A stretch of DNA of 64,000 nt from Neocallimastix lanati (nom. inval.). Taxonomy: Eukaryota; Neocallimastigomycota; Neocallimastigomycetes; Neocallimastigales; Neocallimastigaceae. A model generated the notes under the pieces. The model worked only from the letters and a program-made list of their open reading frames with translations, was not told the DNA's origin and searched no databases. The position numbers were made by a program, and so were the translations under genes. How positions within the stretch are numbered: the first letter of the stretch is position 1; every line of letters starts with the position of its first letter. This document shows positions 1 through 10,262 of the stretch, in pieces. The stretch covers positions 46,001 through 110,000 of the forward strand of contig JACVTC010000027.1 of the NCBI GenBank assembly GCA_016946835.1, in the 5' to 3' direction.

Positions 1-372
1 TTAATTGAATTATATCCTGGACATATAAGTCCTATACCTCGAGAAATTTCATCATATTTACGTTTCATATTCACATTAAAAGGAATTGAACTATTTGAAA
101 TTTCATCTATAATTTTATTTTTTACAATTGATTTAGCTGCTCTAAATTTATTTTCAAGATGATTATGAGTCATCATATTCTAAGATTTGATTCTCATTAT
201 TTAAAATAATGAAAGATGGACATTGATTTAATGTTTTATATTCTGTACATTTATATTTTTTTGGATTGTCTTTCCTTTTGGATGAAAGATTAAGCTTATA
301 TTTTCTGTTTAAAATAATTTGTTCTTTTCCTCTATTAGTTTTGCTTATTTCAATTTCTAGATTTTTCTCCAT
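1..372 (-). pseudogene. FLYWCH-type zinc-finger protein, frameshifted, runs off the left edge
   Basis: Read leftward from the ATG at 370-372, 69 codons are open and show the front of a FLYWCH zinc finger: KYKL, then YKC, then the second Cys in CPSFII. The frame hits a stop at 163-165, directly where the closing His pair is expected. A one-base shift near 170 gives THNHLENK, which supplies the HxH pair, and the shifted frame stays open to base 1. FLYWCH fingers are DNA-binding or transposase-associated modules and are numerous in anaerobic fungi (known of the group, not seen here). I read this as one gene broken by a single-base indel, or a sequencing error. The 3' end lies outside the window. 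Confidence 0.72.
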
Positions 373-913
373 TTTTTTTTTTTTTTAATAAAAGTTTCTA
401 ATTAAATATTTTAATGATTAATTTTAATAATATATATTTTTAATTATATATACTATAAATAAAGATTAATTATCCAAATCCTATTTTTTAATTCTTCTAT
501 ATTTTAAATAATTCCTTTTTTTTTAGTGTAACTGATAAATATAAAGTATTTATGAGTATATTATATTTATTATTATATAAAGTATAAAAATCTTTATATT
601 ATAATTTTATATTTATTTTTATATTTAATAACTATTATAATTTTCATCGTTATTATAAAAATATTATTATTGATGTTTCTGTAATTATTGCTACAGTTTA
701 TATTATTTATTTATTATTTATTATTATTATTTATTATAGATTTATAAAATACTACAAGAAAAAATTTTTTATGTTTTTCTAAAGTAGATAAATATTATTT
801 TTATTAACTCATTTATATATATATTTGTAAATAATAATAATATTATTTATAATTTAATCGTCATTATTATTATTAATGACAATCCTTTTTTATAATTATA
901 ACAATACTGTTTA

Positions 914-953
<40 letters not shown>

Positions 954-1089
954 TTTTTATTTATTATTTATCAATTACTTATTATTTATTTATTTAAACA
1001 GATATTTGTAAAGATATATGAAAAAATTTTTTTAATATTTAAATATTTCTTCAAAAATATAAATACATCAATATTAATAATATTTAATT

Positions 1090-1125
<36 letters not shown>

Positions 1126-1712
1126 TAATTCTCAATATGGCTATATGCCACATTTTTTAATACACCATATACTTTCAAAAATGGCGAAATGCAACTTGGC
1201 AAACTGCCCATTCCCAAATAATTTAATTATTAATTTACTAATTATAAATTTTTAATAGATTAATATATAAATTTTTTTTTAAAAAATAAATATTGAAAAT
1301 AATTTATTTTTTTTTAAATTGCAAGACTAATAATAATAATAATAATAATAATAATTGTGAACTTCCCACTTATTTATCTATTTTATTCATTTATTTATTT
1401 ATTATAATTTTCTATATTTCTCATAACATAAATCTATGCTAATTCATTTTTAATTTATTTTTAATTTATTTTATGTAAACTATATCACATTTATAAATCA
1501 CATGACGTATTATATAAAAGTTATGTTTAGTGTATGATTTTACTCTCTGTTAACCTTTTATACAATTACTGTATAATAAATTTATTATAATATTAATAAA
1601 GCTAATAATAATAATAATATATTAATAAAGCTAATAATAATAATAATAATATTAATATAAATATTAATAATCATGGTAATAATAAAAAAAAGTATAAAAA
1701 ATAAAAAAAAAA
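373..1712. other. AT-rich spacer with microsatellites
   Basis: No supportable gene. It holds a TTA/ATT run at about 916-952, TTTA repeats at 1085-1122, and an imperfect direct repeat containing taataaagctaataataat at about 1590-1650. A slightly less A+T-rich patch at 1130-1215 contains a short inverted repeat (ATGGC TATAT GCCA). Confidence 0.6.
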
Positions 1713-2281
1713 ATGTATATGACTGATAAACTTAAACCACTTAATGCTTTTATTTCATATTTAAAAAAAAAATAAAAGAATCAAATAAATATAATGAATA
1801 TGAAAATAGATTTTTTAAAAGAGTTAAAGATTATAATATTTTAATGAAAATAGATAATTATAAATTTAAGGAATTTAAGTCGTATGTTAAAAATAAGGAA
1901 ATCAGCACAGTAAAAATCCTAAATAAAAATGAAATTAAAAGCAGAAAAAAAAATATAAAAGATAACACTTTATTATTCAATTATAATTTTCCAAAAAATA
2001 TATGCACTTCCAATGAGGATAATAAATTCTTTAAAATGTTTTTGAAAGGTTTTAATGAAAATATTGAACTTCTTAGTGATTCCAAATTGTTTTTATTAAA
2101 AGAATATGAAAATGAAATTCAAAAAAAAAAGTATTTGGAAAACAAAGATAGTATTCAATTTAGTACTTCAGGAATAGTAGAAGGAAATATTGATTTTTCA
2201 AAATTTTTAATAAGAATGATAGAAAATGATGAATTATCTGATAAAGAAATAAGTGACAACAATAAAGTTAATAGGTTTTAA
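1713..2281 (+). pseudogene. Unidentified Lys/Asn-rich protein gene with a frameshift in an A10 run
   Basis: From the ATG at 1713 the frame encodes MYMTDKLKPLNAFISYLKKK and stops at 1773, immediately after a run of ten A (1763-1772). A second frame, entered by adding one A, continues without a stop through IKESNKYNEYENRFFKRVKDY to the in-frame ATG at 1844 and on to the stop at 2279-2281. The whole would encode about 188 residues, against 145 from the internal ATG. The opening PLNAFI resembles the start of an HMG box, but the Trp and basic positions that should follow are absent, so I do not assign a family. The break lies in a homopolymer and could be real decay or an assembly error. Confidence 0.5.
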
Positions 2282-3673
2282 ATATAATATTTTTAACTTT
2301 TATATCGTTTTTTTTTTTTTTTTACTATTGTTAATATTTATTATTATTGTGATATGTATAATAATGATAATTTTGATAATTATAAATTAAATAATACATG
2401 TTTATAAATATTTATTAAAATTTCAAAATTTATTATTAATAATAATATATAAGAAATATTTGCTCTATTAGTAAAATAGAAATATATATTTATATTTCTT
2501 TAATTTTTATTTACATATTTTATTATAAGAAATATTACTTGCTTTTGTTATTTACAAGATAAACATGAATAACAGGATTAATTCATATAATAAGAAAAAT
2601 AAAAATTTTATTTTTATAGCTTCGAAGCGTATTATTATTTCCGCTTTATTATAATTATATTTTTACAGTTTCATCTAATTTATATATTACCATATATATT
2701 TAATTTAATTTTCTTTTTTTTTTCTTTTTTTTTGTGGGTTTTTTCTTTTCTAATTTAAATTTAAATTTTAATTTTTTGTGTTTTTTCTTTTCAAATTTAA
2801 ATTTTAATTTTAATAAAATTTTAAAAAAAAATTTCATAATATATTTAATAATTTATTATTGATATATTTATTAAATGTATTATAATTTAAAACAATAAAA
2901 ATAATATATTTATCCATTTTATACATCTTTTTTTTTTTTTAAAAAAATTTTTTTTAAATTTTTTTTTTTTTTAATTTTTGATTAAATATTTTTGTGTAAA
3001 ATTTGAAAATGAAGGTATTACAAAATGCATTTAATAAATAATAACAAATTTTGATATTATAATAATAATAATAATAATTTATAAGATTTAAAAATTAATT
3101 ATACATATATTTAAATAATTGTAAATAATTGTTACTCAACTTTAAATATATGACTTTTCTATTAATATAATGAGTAGCTAATAAATAATTTTTGTATTAA
3201 GATATAACTTAATATATACATATTTTATATATATATAGTTGTATAGTAATAAATGATTAAATATATTATATATTAAATTAATATTATTAATAACAAACTA
3301 GAAAATTCGTATCTGAGTGTAGATTAATTATTAGATATTCTTTTTATTTACTATTTTTAATTTTAACACTGACCCACATTTTTATTAGTGTCTTCGCATT
3401 AACTAATTTTTATATAAATATGCTAAAAATTGATAATTTATTTTTCTTTTTTTTTTTTTTTAAATATAAGAAAATTTAGAAAATTTAAAATATAAATAAA
3501 TTCCAAGTAAAATTAGTAAACAAAATAAAATAAACAATAAACAATAAAAAATAAAAAATAAAAAATAATAAAAGAAAAGTTAATACATAAGAATAAAAAA
3601 AAATCATAATTTTAATATATTATTAATACACTTATTACTCTATCTAATAAAAAATTGAAGATTTGTTTTAAAA
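2282..3673. other. AT-rich spacer, no gene seen
   Basis: Homopolymer T and A runs dominate. An octanucleotide palindrome cttcgaag (within gcttcgaagc) is near 2622. The last roughly 200 bases, with A-rich blocks, probably form the promoter and 5' UTR of the gene starting at 3674. Confidence 0.6.
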
Positions 3674-4036
3674 ATGTTAAAAAAATATAATATTTTAGCA
3701 ATTTTTATAATATTTATATATTTATTATCTTATGTCAATTCTAGAAAATGTATTGTAGCATCCCATAATAACAAAAAGTCTAAAGGTAATTTAGATTCCA
3801 TTAATAATAATGAAAATAATAAAAATTCTGAAAAAGAAGGTGTTTTTCCTTTAAATACTGGTTCTGATTCTGATATTGATTCAGATAGTGAAATTAATAC
3901 AGTAATTGTTACTGAAACAGATGAAGTTACTAGTACTATTTATTTGACAACAGTTTTAACTCCAATTACTACAACATCTACTATTTCTACTACTACCTCT
4001 GCTGCTACAACTACTACTACCCTTGATAGCACCACC

Positions 4037-4086
<50 letters not shown>

Positions 4087-4600
4087 CTCAACTGAAGACT
4101 CTTTACCAACTTTAGCGTCATCAATTGATGATGAAAGAAATGAACATTTAATTCCATATATAGTTTTTGTAAAAGTTGATCCTACTGAAAAAAATAAGGA
4201 AACTCTAAAGTATCTCAAGGAAAAGTATCCTAGATTTTTCGAAAATTTTGAAAGTATATCCGGATATGCTTGTGACGATGAATGCTATGTGGATAAATTA
4301 GCTTCTGTTGATTTATCTAATAAAGTAAAAGCTGTTATGGATAAATATGTTAATTTATTAAGTGACAATCAACTTAAAGAATATAAAGAATACGATGTTC
4401 CAACTAACTATATCTTTTTACCAGACGATGAAGAAATTTTATATAGCTCTCTTGTTAGTGTTACTGGTTTAGACTTCGGTGATAAGGATTGGTATTCTCT
4501 TTATATATATGCTAATGATTCTGTTATGAAGGCTGTTAAAGACGAATTAAGTAGTAATATTCGTGAATACTATGAGGATGGAATAGTAGAAGAAGAGTGA
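3674..4600 (+). CDS. Secreted protein with Thr-rich linker and unassigned C-terminal domain
   Basis: A single-exon gene of 308 residues. Residues 1-23 form a classical signal peptide (Lys-rich start, IIFIYLLSYV core, then NSRKC). A Ser/Asn/Glu-rich stretch follows, then a run of Thr with a few Ser, Ile and Ala at about residues 86-142, typical of O-mannosylated linkers. The C-terminal part (about 155-308) is folded-looking and acidic, with a Cys pair in GYACDDECYV and aromatic positions such as LPDDEE and DWYSLYIY. I do not recognise its family. Location is inferred to be extracellular or cell-wall. The Thr tract is encoded by an ACT/ACC repeat (about 4030-4085), so its length is probably polymorphic. 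The ATG at 3674 is the only start that includes the signal peptide. Confidence 0.85.
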
Positions 4601-7201
4601 ATATTACTTCTCATAAAATAAATATGAAAATTTAATATTTATAGAATTTTACGTACAAAAATTTATAAAATATTTTAATATTTTATAAATTATACTTATA
4701 AGTAATATATTATATATTAATATATTAGTATATTAGTAGTTGATTGATGATAATAATATATATTAATAATATTATTATTAATAATTTTATATTTATTTAT
4801 TAGTTTATTTGATAATGCTTTAAATAAAATGTAATAATATATAAAATTAAATATAATACTAATAATCAATATTTTATTATTTTATAAATAATAAAAAAAA
4901 TATATTAAATAATAAAATAAATAAAAATAATAAAAATATAAATTGAATAAAAATAGAATAAAATTGATATTAATTGAATAATATAAATATAACCTATTTA
5001 AAGTTTATATTAATATTAAAATTCTTTAATATCTTTTTATTAATATTTTTTTACAAAAAATTTGAAAAAAAAAATAATAATAAATTTATTAATACTATAA
5101 AAAAAATAATCATTGTGAAGTCAAAATAAATTATTATACTTCTGTATAATAATGCCCTTGTGAAGTCTTACAGATATTAATTAAATGAAAATAGAATGTT
5201 TTATACCATTATTTTATTTTATTTTATTTTTATTATGTGTTTTTTTTTTGTTTTGTTTATTTTTTTATCTTTTTTTGCTTTTTATTCCATGTATTTTTTT
5301 TCAAATATTTAATTAATAAAGATGAAACAAGTTTGCTGCCGTTAAAAAAAAATATATATATATATAAAATAATAAATAAATAAAAGAAAATAAATAATTA
5401 AAAGTAAAATAATATAAAATATGTATTTAAAATATATTCATTAATAAAAATTATTATTTTTATATTTATTTTATTTTAATTTTTAATTATTATTTGTATT
5501 TTTATTTTTTTATATTTTTGTATATTATTTATTAATTTATCTATCTAAAAATAATAATCAAATATAATATATATTTGATTTTTAATCTAAACAAAAGTAT
5601 GTAATAATATTATTAAATGTTAATATAATTTGTATAGGAAAAGCTATACAATATAAAATTTTACAAATGCTATTTAATTAATATTTATTCAATTATATTT
5701 TTATTATTAATAATACAATTTCTCAATGTTTTAAATATTTTTTTTATATGAAAATATTCTTTATCAATTGATTAGAGTTTAAATATTTTAGAATTAAATC
5801 GATTCTACCTATTCTCCTTCTCTAATAGATAAACTTTTTTTAGAGATGTAACTAATATTAAATAAATTGTTTATACAATTAATTTTTTATTAAAATCATT
5901 TTAGAATTCTTAACATTCTTTAATTATTTTTTATTAAAATCATTTTAGAATTCTTAACATTCTTTAATTATTTTTTTTTTCTATTATTTTTTTAGAACAG
6001 TAATAGAATAACATTCCATTTATTTATATATAGATACTATAATTAGAATATACTATTATTAATGTATTAAATAATTAAATATATATTATTATGTAAATGT
6101 ATTATGGCTCATGAATGACGCACATATACTTATATACACAACCAAATATAGTTAAATTAAAAGAAACTTAAAATGTAATAAATAATATTTATATAATTGT
6201 ATTATACAATTAATTATGAAATAATAATAACCTTATTAATAAAATATAATATTAAAAAATAGAACGAAATCTCAATTCTAACAAGAATATTTCTAATATT
6301 TATTTATTTATTTATTTATCTTAATTTTATATATATTAACTAATTACATTTTAATTTATATAAAAATATCATATAGTAAAAATACACTTGAAATTGTTTC
6401 TCCAATACAAAAATTAAAATTAATTATTACACAACTTTAATAAATAAAATTTTCCAAAAAAGTTATTTAATTCATACTTCAGATGAATTAAATAAAAACA
6501 AATATTATAGAAATTTATTTATTATTTTATTAATAAAAATAAGTATTAAATGTCCATTTCTCCTTGAGTCTTAGGGATTAAAAGCAACCTCAACGAATGA
6601 GTTGAGAAGAGAAGAATTTTATACAAGTAAAATGAAATCTTTAAGCCATATAGTTGAAGAGTTATGAGGGTTCGAAGTTTAAATGTTGAAATATTCAATC
6701 ATAAAACTCAAATATATTTTAAAAAAAATAAATATTTAATATTATATTTTATAATATTTTCTTTAATATATTTTATATATGTATATATAAAAAAACAAGT
6801 AAACTATAAATTATTAATTTGAAAATAATAATTTAAATAGCTTAGTTTAGAATTACCTGAAATCTTTGTAAATGATTATTAATTTGAATTTTTTAATTAT
6901 TATATACCAATAACTATTATTAAATAAAATATTATATTTAAAATTTAAAATAAATCAATTACTTTAGAAGTTAATTTATTTTGTTTATATTAAGTTTATT
7001 TTATTAATTTTATCAAAGAAGTAGGGTTAATATTTAGGTACAACTATTATTTCACACCTTTATTATATTTGACATTCTCTAATACAAATAATAAAAATTC
7101 ATTATTAAAATATTATAATAGTTTCAATATTCCTTTTTTAAATATTATATTTGATTAATTTTATTATTTAATTTATTTATTATTTAATTTATAATTCTCA
7201 T
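4601..7201. other. AT-rich spacer with a few less biased patches
   Basis: No open gene supported. A 44-bp tandem duplication lies at 5880-5975. The patch at 6545-6720 is less A+T-rich than its surroundings and may be old coding or transposon sequence, but no frame is readable. Confidence 0.55.
5880..5975. repeat. 44-bp tandem duplication
   Basis: Two near-identical copies of a unit containing attaaaatcattttagaatt, starting about 5889 and 5933, both followed by cttaacattctttaatt. The copies are essentially identical, so the duplication is recent or protected from decay. Confidence 0.85.
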
Positions 7202-7841
7202 CCTAATTACCCTATTGACAATGAAAATTTATATGAATTGGCTTCATTATGAAAATTAAGATAATGTTTCTTATTACTGGAAAGAACGAGGTAATAATTG
7301 AAGATTTGTCTTTTACTACTGAAACAGATATAAACGAATTAATAAGTAGTAATATCATATCAACTTTATATTCATATTTCAATTAAGTTGCTTATGTCAA
7401 TATTAACAATATTTATTCAGTTAGCGAAAATCCACGTAGCCAAATTAATAAAAGAAATATAAATTTATATGATATGGGAGATGGAAGTTATATTAATCAA
7501 TAAAATAAGAAATTATAATTGTACAGGGGATATTTCACACACAACGTATACGTTTCACGTTTCAATAAGTGAATCTTAATTCCTTTAATTGGACTAAACT
7601 GTAAGACAATTTCAAATGGTATTGAGAATTTTAAATATAGAAGTGATAACGTTAAAGATATTAGTAATCCAAATGAGAATTTTAGAATACAATTATACTT
7701 TAGTAAGAAATATAATAGAACAGTTGATTTAACACCTAATATAAATAAATATTGCAACAAGGATGACATCTGCACTTTTTCCGTTTATGTAATACCAGTT
7801 AGAAAACTACCAGTTAGAGAACTACCAATTAGAGAACTACT
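7202..7841 (+). pseudogene. Decayed coding remnant upstream of the gypsy gag fragment
   Basis: Base composition is less A+T-biased than in the surrounding spacer. A frame at about 7636-7790 reads like real protein (SNPNENFRIQLYF, then YCNKDDICTFS), with stops in all frames just upstream. The Cys spacing and ICTFS ending faintly recall the C-terminus of histidine acid phosphatases, but this is weak. A 15-bp unit (accagttagagaact) is repeated three times at 7794-7838 and marks the join to the gypsy sequence. It may be the target into which the element inserted, or part of a rearranged element. Confidence 0.35.
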
Positions 7842-8820
7842 AAAAAATCGCAACAAAACAGTAACCACAATCAGAGAAATAATGGTTGTCGTGATGATCC
7901 TATGGATATTGATTTATTTAGGATCAAAAATGATAGATATAGAAGATACACCCAGAACTATAATCAAAATTTATATGTTGAAAATAAAAGAGACTTTTCT
8001 GAAGAAAAGAAAAAAAATCTATGTTTTTTATGTAAACAACCAGGACACTTGCAGTTCAATTGTCCTAACAGAAAAAGACCTTCTGGAGTTAAACACAAGA
8101 ATAAAATTAGAGAAACCGATGAAAATCTTCCATCAGCAAAATTAAGAAGAATTAGAATGATCAAAGAATCCGATGATGCTCAAAAAATTAGAGCTATTAC
8201 TGATGAAGAAAATGCTATGTATAAAAGAAAGAACAATATAATTACTTTCTATATAAAAACGAATGATATTGAAGAAGTTCCAGTTAGGGTTCTTATCGAC
8301 TCTGGCTCAGATTTAAATTTTATTCATCCAACGTTCGTTAACAAAAACAAAATTAAATTGAATGAAGTTAAAAGATCTTTCAATGTTACTGGACTAGGAT
8401 ATGGTATCTCTATCATCTACGAACAAACAGAAAAGTGTATCTTACGATTCAAGAATCATTTTGAAGTTATTCAACTCTATGCTTTTTATATTCTTGATGT
8501 AGATATCATTTTAGGTATTCCTTGGATTGAAAAGCATTGTCCAATGAATTATCATGATTCAAGAAAAATATCCTTTCCTTCTGGTTATTGCGCTAGGAAC
8601 TGTAATAATGGTAAAAGAAAATGAAAAAACAAGAATAGAAGCAAGAAAGGCTCAAAGAAGTGTATGATCGATATCGAACCTGTAGAAGAAAATTCCCATG
8701 AACCAAGTACTCCATATAAGTGTAAACCCCTTTGGGATTCCGAATCCGAAAGCGAAGCTGAATACGTCCGTGGAAGAAAAGTTAGAACCATTAACGATAG
8801 TGATAGTGATAGTGATAGTG
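7842..8820 (+). pseudogene. Gypsy gag-pol remnant: nucleocapsid zinc knuckle and aspartic protease
   Basis: The frame is open from about 7833 (after a TAG at 7830) and passes through DDPMDIDLF, then a CCHC zinc knuckle (CFLCKQPGHLQFNC, CX2CX4HX4C) that binds the element RNA. An aspartic protease follows, with the active-site motif LIDSGSDLNFI and a later LGIPWIEKH, which is the usual ILGxPWL-type strand. A TGA at 8622-8624 interrupts the frame, but the same frame continues open through CKPLWDSESESEAE to the insertion point at 8820. This single nonsense codon is therefore a later mutation. Capsid is missing upstream. Confidence 0.88.
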
Positions 8821-9244
8821 TGTAAAATGTTGTAATGGAAACATATTGCAAATAACAAAATTTTAACACTAAAATTAAAATAACACGTAATAAAAATTAT
8901 TAATACTAATGTTTATATATTTACAATTCAAAACTATTTTTGTAAACTATTTAAACTTATTTTAACTATTTAAAACTATTCCGAAATTAATTTTAAAGTA
9001 TTTTAAACTAACTAAACTAAATTAACTAAGTTAAATAAAATAAATAAATTAAATAAACTAAATTAACTAACTTAAATAAATTATTTAGATTAAATTTATT
9101 ATCCAAAATTATTTACATAATAATAATTTAATCCCTTATGAAAAGTTTACATAAATTTATAATAAATTTTCATATACGTAAATCATAAATTTATGTAATT
9201 TTATTACATTAATTAATTATTAAAGATTTTATTAAATCTTTACA
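8821..9244 (-). repeat. Solo LTR 1 (internally deleted), minus orientation, TSD tagtg
   Basis: Begins TGTAAAA at 8821 and ends CTTTACA at 9244 (plus strand), flanked on both sides by tagtg (8816-8820 and 9245-9249). At 424 bp it is shorter than its 763-bp sibling at 9500-10262 because about 340 bp of the middle is missing; both ends align. Removing the LTR plus one duplication (429 bp) restores the host pol frame exactly (GAT AGT continuing to GAT AGT ATT). Confidence 0.93.
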
Positions 9245-9499
9245 TAGTGATAGTATTAATATTAGTGTTAAAGATAATGATTGTAGTAAAGAAAAAATTA
9301 ACTTTTGTAATTTTAAAGAACTTTGTACAATAGAAAAAATCAAAAAATCATTTAATTTTATTAAATCATGTAAAAATGAAATTTTAAATAAAGAAAATAA
9401 ATTGGTCGCCGAACTAACAAACTATTTTTTTTCTTATCAAAATTGTGTTTTAGACAATTTGTGTAACTGTCTGATTATTCAGAATTTAGATAATAATAT
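9245..9499 (+). pseudogene. Gypsy pol linker segment between two inserted LTRs
   Basis: This 255-bp island between the two solo LTRs is open in the protease frame throughout and encodes a Cys-rich linker (NFCNFKELCTIEK, then NCVLDNLCNC). It joins upstream in frame across LTR 1. Downstream it points into the pre-RT segment (IPPCYLDYIEVFDEK) across LTR 2. That second join is out of frame by one base, so an extra indel exists somewhere between about 9250 and 10270. Confidence 0.82.
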
Positions 9500-10262
9500 T
9501 GTAAAGATTTAATAAAATCTTTAATAATTAATTATTACATAATTAATTAATGTAATAAAATTACATAAATTTATGATTTACGTATATGAAAATTAATTAT
9601 AAATTTATGTAAACTTTTCATAAAGGATAAATTATTATTTAAATAATTTTGGATAATAAATTTAATCTAAATAATTTATTTAAGTTAGTTAATTTAGTTT
9701 ATTTAATTTATTTATTTTATTTAACTTAGTTAATTTAGTTTAGTTAGTTTAAAATACTTTAAAATTAATTTCGGAATAGTTTTAAATAGTTAAAATAAGT
9801 TTAAATAGTTTACAAAAATAGTTTTGAATTGTAAATATATAAACATTAGTATTAATAATATTTAAATAATAAATAAATAATAAATAAATTCTTATTGAAT
9901 TTAATTATTATTGTAAATAAGTTGAAAGTTTATTGAATTAATTATTGTTTAGTTTAGTTAATTATTATTTAATAAAATTATTAATAAATATTTTGTTTAT
10001 AAATAAATAATAATATATGTAAATTAGATAGAAATAATATATTATAATGTAATAATGAAAAAATATAAATACATGTAAATTTCTATAATTAAATCGATGT
10101 ATTAGTTATTGACTATATGATAGTTAATAACAAAAAAGAGATTTAATTTTTTTAATTAATAAAGATTATTTTATTTAAAAAACAAATTTTTATTACGTGT
10201 TCTTTTTTATTTTGGTGTTAAAATTTGTTATTTGTAATCTGTTTCTGATAGAACTCTTTACA
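9500..10262 (+). repeat. Solo LTR 2, full length 763 bp, TSD aatat
   Basis: Begins TGTAAAGATTT at 9500 and ends CTCTTTACA at 10262, with aatat on both sides (9495-9499 and 10263-10267). It is the same subfamily as LTR 1 and as the minus-strand LTR at 13912-15120. Its first bases form a hairpin (AAAGATTT, 4-nt loop, AAATCTTT). Together with LTR 1 it makes an inverted repeat of more than 330 bp per arm around a 255-bp spacer. Confidence 0.95.

Noticed and set aside
876..1160. 94-codon open frame of mostly Ile and Phe
   Set aside because: It is the translation of ATT/TTA microsatellite; no start context, no complexity, no homology-like texture.
1713..1772. HMG-box assignment from PLNAFI
   Set aside because: The rest of the box (aromatic and basic positions) is missing even after frame correction.
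3940..4218. Minus-strand Val-rich open frame
   Set aside because: Antisense shadow of the Thr repeat in the secreted protein gene.
8585..8869. Minus-strand Ser/Leu-rich open frames
   Set aside because: Antisense of the gypsy Asp/Ser-rich tail; the plus frame carries the retroviral motifs.
8821..10262. A single foldback DNA transposon with long terminal inverted repeats
   Set aside because: Each half has its own target duplication (tagtg and aatat) and the spacer is gypsy pol coding sequence, so two separate LTR insertions explain it better.
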